Origin: Spirometra erinaceieuropaei | Taxonomy: Eukaryota; Platyhelminthes; Cestoda; Diphyllobothriidea; Diphyllobothriidae | Assembly: GCA_902702965.1 (NCBI GenBank) | Contig: CACRXP010000010.1 | Location: forward strand, 1,093,193 to 1,157,192 | Reading direction: 5' to 3' | Length of the DNA stretch: 64,000 nt | Shown here: in pieces, positions 23,843 through 35,589 of the stretch | How the letters are laid out: each line of letters opens with the position of its first letter | Numbering within the stretch: position 1 is the first letter of the stretch | Translations under genes and position numbers: made by a program | The notes under the pieces: generated by a model | Seen by the model: only the letters and a program-made list of their open reading frames with translations | Databases searched by the model: none | What the model was told of the DNA's origin: nothing

Positions 23843-24670
23843 TTTTGCTAGAGAGACCTATGAACAGACCGAGGGAACTCCAATGGGCTCACCGATCTCC
23901 GGTTCAGTGAAAGAGCTGGCGTTACAGGAATTAGAAAAGATTGCCTTCATCTAACATGAGCCAATATTTTTGCGCCGTTATGTAGACGACACGTTTATAA
24001 TCACGAAGAAGGACGTGGTACAACATTTTCACAACCTACTCAACGCAGTCCTCCCTAATATAAAATTCACGAATGAAGAAGGACAGGAACAGCAATTGCC
24101 CTCCCAGGATGTGCTCGTAAGACGGAACCTTAACGGTGAACTCGAAACGACGGTTTATAGGAAGGCATAGAACACCGGACAACTTCTCAGTTTTCACAGC
24201 AACCTTCGGTGGCTCACAAACAAAGCTGTGTGAAGACGCTCTTCAAACGAATGCATATTCATTGCCGCAAACCGGAGGAAATAGCACGTGAGGCTCGTTA
24301 TCTCTGTGACCAGTTTGTGGAAAATGGCTATCCAAATGCATAGATTAGTCGCTGCCTACGCAGTCGCCCCCAAGAGGACCGAACATCAAACATCGCGCAT
24401 GCATGAACATAAGTTGGCTGTGCGACGAGGTAAAGCATTATCACAAGTAGCCGCTTACGCCTACGAAGGAGTTATGAGTCTAACTTCGCAGCCACCAAAA
24501 TAGTTGCCCACACCGGAAACACAACAGGCCGAGAATCGATTGAGGCCTGGGAACCGGATGAGGACTCAGTCAATCGATTTATCGATCTGGCGTCGGCGTA
24601 CAGAGCCCTACGCAGTCACCTTCAGTCTTGCGCCCTATAACTGTCGCTTGTTCTGTTGCTGCTATTATTT

Positions 24671-24700
24671 CTGACGATGAGCTCCTGCGCGAGTTTGAAA
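24671..24700 (+). ncRNA. Hammerhead-ribozyme-like motif, Penelope 3' end
   Basis: CTGACGA at 24671-24677 is followed by the hairpin GAGCTC-CTGCGC-GAGTTT and then GAAA at 24697-24700. This is the order of a hammerhead core: CUGANGA, stem II, GAAA. Penelope-like elements are known to carry hammerhead ribozymes. One extra T lies between the first core block and stem II, and I could not find a convincing stem III closed by A15.1-U16.1, so activity is doubtful. Confidence 0.35.
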
Positions 24701-24710
24701 GTGCAGAACA

Positions 24711-25757
24711 ATAATTAAATGTCCCGATGCTCGACCCCTCTTATTCTTCACTCATGCATACACCTAGAACTCGAACTTCCGTCGTCGCTTATGAACTTTC
24801 TCTTGCGAAATATGACCGAACGATGATTTCGTCCATGGCCATGTGGGTAAAATTAAACCAGTGAGTCCACTTCTAAAACTGGGCGCTAAAAATTGCAGAC
24901 AAAATCCTAAAAATCGTCATTATTATGAATAAGTGGAGAATGTGAAACAGAACAGTTATGACTTTTTCATATAGGTCGAACTGTAGACATTATGGACGCT
25001 ACATCAGACTTGAGGAGGCATGGAAAATGTTTTGATAAAGTACGAGTTGGGCCGCCTACTTCTGGATTTTCCAGTGGCTGCTCTATCCCTCTGCTGCGCG
25101 ATTAACTGTCATTCCCTTCTTCCTGATCAACAAAGTAAACCTATTGTACCATGAACTACGTTTTTTCTGATGCCGCCGATCGCAAATCTTGCACGAAAAT
25201 TATTCGATGGATACCTGATAGAGTCCGAGACTGGAATAGACTGATGCAATATTAACTTCTATTTCCTGCAGTATGTGGCTTCCACCATTAGCAAGTTGGA
25301 CTGATTGACGCTCCTTCGCTTCCGTCCGCATGAGCATGTCGGCCCAACAGTCCAACTTTTTCTAAGCTTCAGTACTAAGATGAAATGCGTTTTGCTAAGT
25401 CTGTTAGCCAAACCTGGCTCGACATTATTGAATGCAGTTAGTTTGAGTGGGAAATCGGCGATGGCATGAGATGCGCATTGTCACTTTATTGTCCAAAACA
25501 GAAGACGTAAACCACATAGATTTCAAGGTGACTTTGCTGATAAAACCGGCTGTTACCATTACTGTTATGCGTTTTTATGCAATCATCATCACCATTATCG
25601 TCGTCCTCGCCATTACCATCATCACCATCGTCGTCATCATCATCCAAAAGGGACTGCAAGTTCTTAACGGAACGGTATATGACTACGAGGGTACTCTCAC
25701 ATTTATTGTCTTTGGAAATGAAATTCCTTACTACGATTAAGTCTTATTTCTATTTAG
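24711..25757. other. Intronic sequence with a CAT/ATC microsatellite
   Basis: No gene was recognised. An imperfect (ATC)n tract lies at 25582-25645. The stretch ends in the acceptor AAGTCTTATTTCTATTTAG of the exon at 25758. Confidence 0.6.
25582..25645 (+). repeat. Imperfect (ATC)n microsatellite
   Basis: ATC, ACC and GTC triplets run in tandem, for example ATCATCATCACCATTATCGT. The tract gives artefactual isoleucine-rich or serine-rich frames. Confidence 0.85.
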
Positions 25758-25812
25758 TTTCCAAGCAGAAACGACCTCCTTGGACCCGCGACAACTCTCC
25801 GCGTTCTCTTAC
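25758..25812 (+). CDS. EPS8-like: EPS8-like adaptor, probable 55-bp linker exon
   Basis: The acceptor is TCTTATTTCTATTTAG and the donor TTAC|GTAAGT is a consensus site. Entered with the two bases left by the 20339 exon, it reads G-FQAETTSLDPRQLSAFSY and exits in phase 0, the phase needed by the next exon at 31346. All three frames are open over so short a stretch, so the frame choice rests on phase continuity. It would encode part of the linker between the EPS8 middle domain and the SH3 domain. No known motif is present, and I rely on splice-site quality and phase. Confidence 0.55.
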
Positions 25813-26311
25813 GTAAGTACAATTAAGGGTTTGAAAAATCTTTCGTTTAAAAATAAAAACCTACTCATGTTCTGCCACCTTATCAATGCTTAATCGTGTT
25901 ATTGGTCGCATGCGGCTTTCGCGGAAGTGGTTAACCTAACAGGAACTCTGACTGACCGGGATGAAAACGGGTAACTTTCGTTCCTCAGTGAATAGTTCTC
26001 AGGTCACACGACTAATGTTTATACGGTAACTTCGATGGAATGTGTATGGGTCTAGTTCACCAGGACACCCTGCACACTCGGAACTCCTCTCTCGAAAGAG
26101 CGGTTTGTAAAGTTAAAACCAGTGTCAGAACTTTCTAACTTACGGTTCCGAAAAAACCCTCGATTCAGCGGAAAGACTTATTAAAAAGCTGCAAGGTATT
26201 CGGTTCACAGATGACAAAATGATGTACTTTTCGACGTGATAACACTTTTAATCTCCATCCTACAACATCGCGCGGTTGAAACCATGCAAACCTTGCTTGG
26301 AGAACGATCGA

Positions 26312-26449
26312 ATTGTACAACTCGATTTTTCTCCGAAGGACGTCTTCTTTTTTGATTATGTCGTCTCGGAATGTATACCGCCTCTACTCTACAACACATA
26401 TATATGATGAAGACAGAAGGCTCGTCGGAATAAATCGAGTTGTACTCGT
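26312..26449. repeat. Imperfect inverted repeat (~40-bp arms)
   Basis: GTACAACTCGATTTTTCTCC at 26316 and its imperfect reverse complement around 26430-26446 (AAATCGAGTTGTAC) can pair over about 40 bp, including the GAAGGACGTCTTC/GAAGACAGAAGG segments. Its function is unknown; it may be a small decayed MITE. Confidence 0.5.
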
Positions 26450-26545
26450 GAATTTTCGGGCTGGTGACACCAACCCGTCGTCAGACGAAATAAACAGAGG
26501 AGAAAGTGAAATACACACTACTTCAGTTTTTCAATATATACATAT

Positions 26546-26885
26546 ATCAAGCGAATAATTTCAGGAAGTATTCAGTGCAGGGCATGGAGTTAAGTCTCCG
26601 GTACATGAGTTTCTAGTGTCAGATCCGAAATTTCAATTAACATTCGAGTCGAAGTCGGTCAATTACTGTGGAATAACCATGTCCATTCTACAAATAGGTA
26701 ATACTACAAGTAGTGTGAAATGTATATAGCGAACTTATTATACCGTACTCCCGACATAGGTACTAACTAAAAGCCCAGACAAGTGTTTCGCCGATATTTT
26801 GCCGCTACGTGACCCTAAAAAGTCATCTCCCGGAGACTTAACTCCGTGTCCTGCATTGAATAATTTCTAAAATTATTCGTTTGAT
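26546..26885. mobile_element. 340-bp inverted-repeat element (MITE-like)
   Basis: The terminal inverted repeats are about 55 bp. The left (26546-26603) begins ATCAAGCGAATAATTTCAGG and contains GGAGTTAAGTCTCCGG. The right (26827-26885) is its imperfect reverse complement: CCGGAGACTTAACTCC, then AAATTATTCGTTTGAT. The interior of about 220 bp has no coding capacity. It is unrelated in sequence to the 1-kb foldback family. No clear target-site duplication is seen. It ends about 100 bp before the telomere-like tract. Confidence 0.72.
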
Positions 26886-26981
26886 TCTGCTCTGTAGTCC
26901 ATGTGTCAGAAACCGCATAGGGGACGCCGGGAAACCCACCGAGGAGCCGAACACCTCGCAGCTGTGTCACGCTTGGGATCA

Positions 26982-27376
26982 AGTTTTAGGGTTAGGGTTT
27001 GCGTTTTGAGGTTACGGTTTTAGGGTTAGGGTTAGGTTTTATGGTTAAGGTTAGCTTTAGGTTTAAGGGTTAAGATTAGGGTTACGGTTTGGGGTTTGGG
27101 TTAGGATTTTTGGTTAGGTTTATGGCTTTAGGGTTAGGTTTTAGGGTTAAATTTTAGGGTCACTTTTAGGGTTAGGTTTAAGGATTAAGCTTAGTGTTTA
27201 GGGTTAACGTAAGGGTTAGAATTTAGGGATAAGGCCAGGCCTGGGGTTTAGGGTCAGGTTTAGGATTTTTGGGTTAGGTCTTAGGGTCAAGGTTAGGGTT
27301 GTGTTTTAGAGTTAGATTTTAGGGTTGTTGTTTTGGTTAGGGTTTTACGCTTACAGGTAGGGTTTTAGTATTAGGC
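26982..27376 (+). repeat. Degenerate telomere-like (TTAGGG)n tract
   Basis: About 395 bp consist almost entirely of variants of TTAGGG (TTTAGGG, TTACGG, TTATGG, TTAAGG, TTAGTG), with several perfect GGGTTAGGGTTAGG stretches near 27028. TTAGGG is the flatworm and general metazoan telomere unit. The heavy degeneration and position inside an intron make this an old interstitial telomeric sequence, not a chromosome end. Confidence 0.85.
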
Positions 27377-28054
27377 TAGCTTCCCCATTCTGGGCTATGA
27401 ACTGCGATCTGGCCCAGATTTATTTACATTTTTCACTTATTAAGTACAAATCCCGACTATTTTTGCAGGTCACATGGGATATAGATATTCTTTTACAGAT
27501 AATCATTGGTATTCATATTTTTGTCACTAGCAAATAGTAGAATTTGTTTCTTAGTATCTTCCAAAGGTAAAGCCCTTCACTAACTTAATTCGCAGAAGAC
27601 GCGAATTCTTTATTCGTTGTCCGGTACTGCACTGCATTCAAAGTAGGCGTGAGGTCATTACGACTGCGGCTGGAATTTTGTAAGATCAGTATGCCCTCAC
27701 TATCGCTGCATATTACCCTGTTTTCTGATAGAAACCCCGAAATGTTGTGCTATACAATTGGCTCCACCGAATTTCTGACCGTGATTGGTTCAAGAAGCAT
27801 GTTTTCAATAAAAGCAGGAGCAAACCGACAAAATATATAAATCTATGAGATAATTCATTTAAACTAACAGTTAGGTGGCCCATTTGTGGCCTCCTTAAAG
27901 TGCAACTTTCCGTTATCGTGATGGCACGTTTCAGCGCTTCGTCAAGTCCTGAATATCAGAAAACCTGTTAACCGGGACTACGCAAATAACGCACTTTCAA
28001 ATAATACACTCTCCTTCGGAGCTCCGTATTCAGCAAGATGTTTTAACATTTTAG
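27377..28054. other. Intronic sequence, nothing recognised
   Basis: This stretch has one 63-codon open frame at 27649 with no signature. It ends in the acceptor-like TTTTAACATTTTAG at 28041-28054. Confidence 0.5.
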
Positions 28055-28094
28055 AAGTGTTCCGATTCGTCGTCGGATGAAGACGAACCTGAAG
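28055..28094 (+). CDS. Doubtful 40-bp exon candidate with an acidic frame
   Basis: The candidate is bounded by TTTTAACATTTTAG and GAAG|GTTAGT. In one frame it reads KCSDSSSDEDEPE, a striking acidic serine-rich peptide. However, 40 bp is not a multiple of three. Including it between the exons at 25758 and 31346 would put the latter in a frame with an early stop, so it is either not an exon or an alternative one. Confidence 0.2.
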
Positions 28095-31000
28095 GTTAGT
28101 TAAATTTTCTTAAAAGAAGATAATATGTAGAGTTATGTTGCGGTACTAAAATCGCTTATGGTATGCAGCATCAAACAATTAAAACGGTTCTTCTAACTCA
28201 TTCGCTACCATCATTAGCCGGTCTCGACATGATTCCGAATTTTGGTCAAACTAAGTCATAAATCAAATAAACTTGCCGGTAGGTATTTTTTTCTTGGAAA
28301 ATGCACATGGTGGATAGTACTAGGCCGCATCAGTAAGACAAGAAGGCTTCTTTAACCTCGAAGTGCAGAGACTGCATGCGTAGTTTCCGGTTGACGGAAC
28401 TACCACGACTGCCGTTTCATTCGATTGCGACGGATCTGTCCTTAGGCAACCTGTTTGAAAGGGCTGCAATAAATGAGAAAGAATGAAATCCAATTTGGAC
28501 TAATATCTGTATGATGGCAGTTGAAACGAAGTGGTACTGAGTGCTGCTGATCATCATTTAGTAGCGTAAGTTCAGTGATGAATTTAAGGTCTGCCCCCAC
28601 AATTCCACATAAAAGACACCTAAGGCAATGCTTGTCTACTACTTTTTTTCTCCCAGCAGCTGAAAAATGTCTCGATGTGTAAAGCGCCAAACACCATCAT
28701 AGAACGAAAACGCACCATAGGGAGTCCTAGTGTAAGCTGTGAGCGAACTTGGAACGTCTACGCTCATGTCTATTAATTTTGTAGCGAGACATCGGATGAT
28801 CACAAAAGCTCTCTTCATTTAATATCACAGGCTTCGTCTCTGCTGAAGTTAAAGATCTCCAAAAACTTATCTTAGCGAATCTTGTACGGGGAAGAACTAG
28901 GTGGAAGTAAAAGCAAAAAGTATTATGGAGTCGAGAAGCTCACCCGAAACGCGGAAAATTTTTTTCGTCAGCGGAGAAACATATTCTATGCAGTGAGAAG
29001 TAAAGTGTAAACAGCTGTCGTGGGTTTCACGGGTAAAGTAGATGGAATCGTTATTGTCATGTACAGGTTTTCTCCTAACTACTCAAAACAAGCCAGATGT
29101 GACTGAGGAACACTGAAGTCTGAAAAAGTGGCTGTTTTGGAGATTATGCATGCTCTCTTTAGTCCGCCTATCCCTAACCCACATTTTCGACTGAAAACAA
29201 GCTGTTGCGCTTGAACATACGGCTTACATGGTCTACAAGTGTGGTCAGATCAGTGGGTGAACAAAACCGCCAGGGGTTTTATTAATCGTCGGTCACCCTC
29301 TGAAATCATTTGTTTGATCGCTTTTTGAACAAGTGGATGGACTCCTCTGTGCAGCCTCTATCACCGGAGGATAAAGGCGGTTTGCTGAGATGTCCACTAG
29401 ACTGATGAGCATCCTTTTCAGTATGAGTATGTGAAACTGTGTGTGGCCTACAATTGGTATTATCTGGGGCGTGCCAGAGACCATACCTTTGTGACTTCTG
29501 TGTTTATCGACTGCAACAGGTCGGACGTAAGGAAGATGTGCGGAAATATTTGTGATTAGAGCACCTATAATCTGGAAAGTGTTCATTTGCCTTCATTCTG
29601 AGTTTGGATGCACCGTGTTTATATTAGGTCTTCTTATCCAATTTAGTCCCCGAAAAACCTTCAGTTAAAAGAGTTGATACAATCAGCCTGTCAGCCATTG
29701 AAGCCAATGACACCCAAAGCAGGTCAGTTCCGTGTTATTTTGTTTAATAAATGTTTGATGCGTATCTGCTGGCACAGACAGTACTTGTTTAGGGTCTAAA
29801 ACTTTGGCATTCAGTCAGTAGCCGGCTTGCTTCGTAGATCTCTCCCTTCATTAAAATGAAATTAACCTGTCTTCAGTAATTATTTTTTCCCTAAATGGTA
29901 TCAGAATTTTCTGTTCAGACAAGTCAACCGGTAGTTGAACTATCAAAAAGCCTAACCCTAACGATGGTTAATACACTATATGTACTTAGCGATATATAAT
30001 AACGAAAGGAACGCAGGTAAGGAATTCCACAAGGAAGGCTAGTGCTAAGGTAATTTCACTCAAGAATCGTAAAATCGACCATAAAGTTAGGAAGTATACA
30101 TCACGAAAATACTGTCTTTTTCTAATTTCTTCGTCTTGGCAATTCCAACTGTCAAGTTGTCCTTTCGACTCAGATTTACCACACGGGTGCGCTGGGGATA
30201 AACTTAGAATGTCTTCACGGGTAGAACACTTCACCAACAACTTGGGGACATTCTATTTTTTCAAACATCGTCAGTGTACATCTAATCTGTTTACTGGCTC
30301 CTGTGCAAAAGACATAGCAGGTCAAACGCTAGGGTACTTTTTAAATGGACGAATGAGCATTGCCAAGACTACTCTTAGTCTAGACACAGTCAGTTCTGTG
30401 TCCAGACCCTCCCCAGCTGAATCTATTGGGTACTAGCCAACAAATCAACGCCGGAGAGGTTTTCCTTCCACTTTACAGGGTTCCACCGAAATTAACTAAC
30501 ATGCTAAGTGAGCGGATATGCTTGAAACGGTAGGGACAGTAGATATCTGTCTGGACAATTCTATCTTCTGACTTTTGTAACATTATTAAAAGTACTTTAA
30601 GTGGTGCACAGCATGACCGCCTACTATATGCCAGAATCGACCTGGTAGACAGCGCGGCATCACAAGCGATTACTCAGGTTCCCCCCACACCTGTCCTTCC
30701 CAATGTGCGGACATCGACTCCCTCCTCTTGCTATCATGCTATCCGCAATAAAAAGAATATCACTTCTCTTTTTACACCAATTGCTAGGCGTCGTTAGCGA
30801 AATCGACCAGATGTGGCTCGAACTTGGGTAATCTGGTCGATCAGAAAACCGTCCATACACTGAGCTTCCTGCTTTCCCGCGACAGCTGGGTATCCGGAGA
30901 GATTCTTTTACAAAATAATGCATGTAGAATTTTTAAGGGACTTATTGTCTTTGCTGGAACGTGTTTTTGCCTATACTGATTTATCTAAATGTTTGCAGGC

Positions 31001-31345
31001 TTTTGCAGAACTGAGAAGATAACGTGCTCATTTTTATGATGAGCGGAACTTACATAACCCTTTTGCATTGAAAATGATGCTATTAATTGGGTAATTATAA
31101 GTCTATCAGTCATCTTTTTATGAAAACATGTATAGGTTCGACTTACTCACAAGCTTTTGATTACATACATTGAGACATCAACTGTTGTACGTGCGTGCCA
31201 CCATTAATTTATGACGGTTTGGGATGGCCGATCACCGATCGCTTTAAAATAAAGCGAACTCTACAGATATATTTTTGAGAGGCACAATGCAGGTATTTTA
31301 GTGTTTGTATGAGAAGCCTTTCACAAGCGGTTGCATTCTCCTTAG
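28095..31345. other. Intronic sequence, no gene recognised
   Basis: Open frames of up to 97 codons occur on both strands (for example 29293-29586 -, 29986-30240 -, 30660-30923 -) without domain signatures, and are probably chance. The stretch ends in TTGCATTCTCCTTAG, the acceptor of the exon at 31346. Confidence 0.5.
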
Positions 31346-31450
31346 TTGGACGCTTCCGTGGAAGAATTATTTGATTCTGGATTTACTTGGCGTTTTAGTA
31401 GCACAAACCGCACAACCCCGCGGAACAGCAGGCGCGGCCCAGAATCCTTA
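31346..31450 (+). CDS. EPS8-like: EPS8-like adaptor, probable 105-bp linker exon
   Basis: The acceptor is GCATTCTCCTTAG and the donor CCTTA|GTAAGC. The exon is exactly 35 codons, phase 0 in and out. It reads LDASVEELFDSGFTWRF, then SSTNRTTPRNSRRGPESL: an acidic/hydrophobic start, then a basic serine-rich tail that suits a disordered linker. Phase 0 is what the preceding 55-bp exon supplies and what the following 25-bp exon requires. No family motif is visible; the assignment depends on splice sites and phase. Confidence 0.6.
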
Positions 31451-32692
31451 GTAAGCCGTGTGGTAAGAAACTTCTGCATACATATATCATCTTTGCTAGC
31501 TAAAGAAAGTCTTCTTTATGAAAAGTGGAAGGAAGGAACCACTGCTGTTTCCATAGTTAGCTCGCATGATAATCGAATTTCAATCTAATGAGCTGTCTTC
31601 GTTACCATCTTTCGCGTTGGCTTTCATGACAGCTTGTCTGCTTACAGCCCAGCAGATTTTATGCGTCGGCGAACTTATTTCCTATTTTTCACAATTCGGT
31701 TAAAACTTTTGCGCCACTTTCTCCCGTTAGAAAAATGAAGTCTGAACCAACATGGTTTTACTAATTGCGTTCACGTGTTTCGTACATAAGCCTTAATCAA
31801 GATAGGCCGTTGTAGATTGTTATTCCTCTCATAATTTAATACCCTAGAATCTTGTTAGCCTTTAGGATTGTATAACGGTATGATCTGAAGGACAACAAAT
31901 AACTTCATCACAGAAAGCACGACCGCGAGGTAGAAAGGTGCAAAATGAGCTAATTACTAGTGTTAGTAGGTTGGTCAAATGCACCGCGATGACAACAAAT
32001 GCACAGAATCCTAATGTGGCCTGCAAACCTCTGTTGTGAGAATAGCTCGACCCTCAGGCCCTTGTCCCCTAAGCAAGTGGCAAGCTTCGCGAGGTTTTCA
32101 CCATCTTGGCTGCGTTCACTCGACTGGTAAAGATGCAAATGTGATGTTTTCCTAACTCTCCGTTATCTGCCTTTTTCAATACACGGGGTCAAAGTAATCA
32201 TCTTTGCAACCAAAGAGGGAAACAGAGTTTCCACCTGTACTTGTTTGAGCTGACTGACTTATTTCAACTTCCATGGAAGTTCACCTACAGAGTCTTAGAA
32301 GCTGAGGCGCCGACGGTTAAACATGCAGAATTTGATGGCGTCATGAGTCAGGCAATCCTACGTTTAATTGCAGGCGGTCATTGTCCCTTAATGAACTATC
32401 TAGAACAAACAGATGTAATAGATACACAAACCGCTCATTTTGCTCGCGTTCGCCAAACCTGTGTTACGACCGCTTTGTTTAAGTTATAACCGCATCGGTT
32501 GAGAACTTAATCTGACCAAAATAAAATGTCATTAATCCAACCAATGGACAAACTCCAGCTGTTTGTTTATTTTGAGAAGGGAATGTCGCACTGGCACTCT
32601 CTTCTAACCCTTAAAAAGATTTATCTACTCTCGAAGATTCTGTTCCGTCTTTTCCACTCGTCAGACATGTTCTGTTCTTCCATTTTTTTCAG
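31451..32692. other. Intron of about 1.2 kb
   Basis: This is a short intron for the gene. It holds an 82-codon open frame at 32241-32489 (+) with no recognised motif. It ends with a very strong polypyrimidine tract, TTCTTCCATTTTTTTCAG. Confidence 0.55.
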
Positions 32693-32717
32693 TCTGGTCA
32701 GGGCGCAGCCGTTACTG
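32693..32717 (+). CDS. EPS8-like: EPS8-like adaptor, 25-bp microexon
   Basis: These twenty-five bases lie between one of the best acceptors in the window (CCATTTTTTTCAG) and a perfect donor (CTG|GTAAGT). Entered in phase 0 it reads SGQGAAVT and leaves one base, and the next exon at 37429 begins with the two bases needed to complete an alanine codon. Skipping it would shift the frame. Microexons are known in flatworm genes. The reading is inference from splice signals and phase, since eight residues cannot show homology. Confidence 0.55.
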
Positions 32718-35589
32718 GTAAGTATTCCTCCCCCTTAAGCCTTCAACTTGATCACTGGCGCAACTCTCAACAATCGTAGAATTTTGGCATGGTATTTGGC
32801 TTATCGCGATTTACTGATATACGCATGCCAGCATAAATCCTGAAAAGACATTCTTACTAGACAACCGTATAGTATAAATTAGGCCGGAACGAACTTATTG
32901 TGAACTATTGCAACAGGGCGCTCACCTATGACCAACCATCAGCTTAAATATTCAATCATTTTTTCGGAATTCACACCTGGGGTAGCAAGAGAGAGCCAGG
33001 GAATGTGTTTTGTTCTGGGGTACTCAGTTAGTTTGGCAAAGACAATCAGTGCGTTATGAGCAGGCAAATCTCAACTTAAGCTCCAAACAGACAAAAACTG
33101 CAAATTAAGTTTGAACTTTCGGGCAAACAGGGCAGACCCTAATCCTATCATTCAAGATGTCGGGTTATAGAAAAAACCGTGCAGGTTAATAAAATTAAGG
33201 AACCCCACTAGACCGAAAACTGAGGAAGAAACTTTGTTGCAGATAGATCAAAATGGAATAGAAAGATAATAGAAAAAATCATTTTATGACCAAATTAAAG
33301 GTCAAGGTTATACGAAAAGGCGGTTTTGAAAGTAGGATCTGAGAGCTGTTTATGAGACGAACGGTTTTTGCGTTACGGAGGATAAATGACGGTTTGTACT
33401 CCGGTAACCTCAGAAATAAGTCATTGCCTCCAATGCCCAGATTAAGTTAAAAATTGGAGGACATATGGGACAGAATACACCTGCAGGGTACTCATCTACA
33501 TTCTTTTTTAAAAAACGTTTCAATATTCAGCTCTAAGAATTGTTCAATTCTACCAAATATACAGAACACGTTCTGGGATTAAACAGTTTTCGCAAGAAAA
33601 ACAAGTGATACGCGTTTGCTCCCAAGTTGGTTAGTTTTGCAGTAAGAAAGAGGGTATGGGATCATCGACGATGCTACTATCGTTTCTTTTCGTTAAACTA
33701 TCTACACGCCATGTTGCGTACAAATAACCTTGCATCTGATACTACCAACATTTCCGCGCATATTTTTTTCACCCTGACTGATTATACGCGGTGTAATTCA
33801 TGGCGCGTCAGCATGCGTTACCCTGCTTGACAGGTCCTGAGGAAGGGAATCGTATGAAATCGAAATCGGTACAAAAACGCGTCCTCACGGTACTCTTTTG
33901 TTTCTTGGTTATAAATTGTCCGGCTTGTGCAGGATTTGTTAACGCGCGCCTTCACGTACGGCTCATTTGTCTATCAGTCAGGGGAGCGTTCATCAGATCG
34001 GTTTCTACGTAAATATACTAAAACTGGAAAAATTCCCTACTTAACCGTCACCTCACTCCTTTACGACGCGCTGACTTGAGTTATCAGTGTCTTCAGTGCT
34101 TGATTAACACGATAACTCGACCATTATAAGTGACGAGACCAGTGCTGTCTTAAGGAGACTGTGATGTTGAATTACCATGTGCGCTCGTTCTCAGTGGAAA
34201 AGACTTGACTCGATCTACCACACCCTCCTCACACCACCCACCTTCAAGCCGATCGCGGCAGGTGTGGGAGAATAGAATGACAAAGTTAGACAGTTCATCG
34301 CTGTGTGACGCACACGACCTTGACACTAACTACGCATGTGCCAGTCTTCATTCGGCGAGGAGGTCTTGGATCTCGCACTAGTGAGAAAGCCAAAATGGCC
34401 TTATTAAGGAGTCATGGCAACCTGACCCTTACTTCTGAATTGGCAACCTGTCTAGCTATAATAGGAGGGCGTCTGGGTAGGCTCAAGGGCATCAGATTGA
34501 TTTGCCGTGATGAATAATACCCAAGTACTGGTCACACTCTTTCTTCGCCTTCCTAAAGGATCTGTCCGATTCAAGCTGAATGGGAATGCTGTTGGGCGCA
34601 GGGCCAAATACTCCACCTGCGCCAGACTACACCAGATGACACGCTTCGCGCGTAAGTAAGATGTTCGTATTCTCGCATGAGGGTTGTTGCAGGAAGGCCT
34701 GGGCTGTACTAGTTTGCCATGGGTTTTCACGAATGCGCCATTGACCGACTGGGTTCATACAGTGTCTGGTAGTCCTTGGACAGTGTTTAGAAGCAAGGCG
34801 TGCTGGATGGGTACATAATACAACCCTGGAAATTCACGCCTCTAACTCTACTGTTTCACGACTTTGCACATTTTCTTCCTTGGAATCTAATAGCTAAAAA
34901 TCGCAAAGCATTCCGTGACTCATAGAAAATGCACTCACGAAATTTCAGCGTCTCAGAGAAGAGGCGACCTAGCACAAGATGGCGGATAGTAGGCGTACAT
35001 GTACTTACAGTAAGCATCCTATAAATACTGCAACTTCCTGCACGTGAATTACCCGTATCTGATACTGCCTCTGATGATAGGTCCGAGCGTAAGTGCGAAA
35101 AGTCATACCATACAACCTCATTTTTCAGCGATCGCTTCCACTTCGTATCCCTGTACACTCTCGGTTTCATGGCGAAAAATGTCGCGATATTCCAGAAGAG
35201 TGTAGCCTGCCGAAGACATTACTGGCTTTGCAGATCTGATTTGCGATTTAGCCATTGACGTCGGTATCTTAAGAAGTCGTGCTTCCCAAGCATGCGTATT
35301 TGTTCAGTAATGTGAAGCGAGTTCCGATAAACGTTGTCATGGATTACTTGTTATCATCATCATATCTCGACATTTTTCTTGCGACTGTCAAGTGTTTCCA
35401 GAATCTGCATTGTGTTTCTGGAGGAAGTCTTTGCTCCGTCGTTGTGTTCAGGCGACTGATTAGCATGCGGATAAATATCTCGTCTTCAGTGATGCGTAGA
35501 GAGTCCGTAGCGGCTTCTGCAGATTAAAGTCTGTGTTAGTGAACAATATCTGTATTTTTGAAATCACCTGGGATTTGTACTAGTCACAA
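32718..35589. other. Intronic sequence, no gene recognised
   Basis: This stretch has open frames of 60-104 codons on both strands, including 34452-34730 (-) and 34856-35170 (-), with no motif I recognise. The following LINE remnant starts at about 35590. Confidence 0.5.

Larger units (their letters stand above)
22690..24710 (+). pseudogene. Penelope-like retroelement, RT plus GIY-YIG tail, split by an antisense insertion
   Basis: RT part 1 (22694-22925) reads KFKFLQGNSITSVGSVSKFF, then IMVPFEVTLFTSIPPNLA and LRKRLKEAYDETQN, the palm segment in which the first catalytic D is changed (SFDV to PFEV). The frame is broken by about 870 bp and resumes at about 23796 with MRQFEFCQQTFFTF, then EGTPMGSPISG and LRRYVDDTFIITKKD, with the YVDD catalytic motif intact. 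NGELETTVYRKA and FVENGYPN follow. The connector and the N-terminal half of the GIY-YIG domain are deleted, and HEHKLAVRRGKALSQVAAY, FAATKIVAHTGN and DSVNRFIDLASAYRALRSHL complete the C-terminus. Several stops and frameshifts make it non-functional. Confidence 0.88.
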
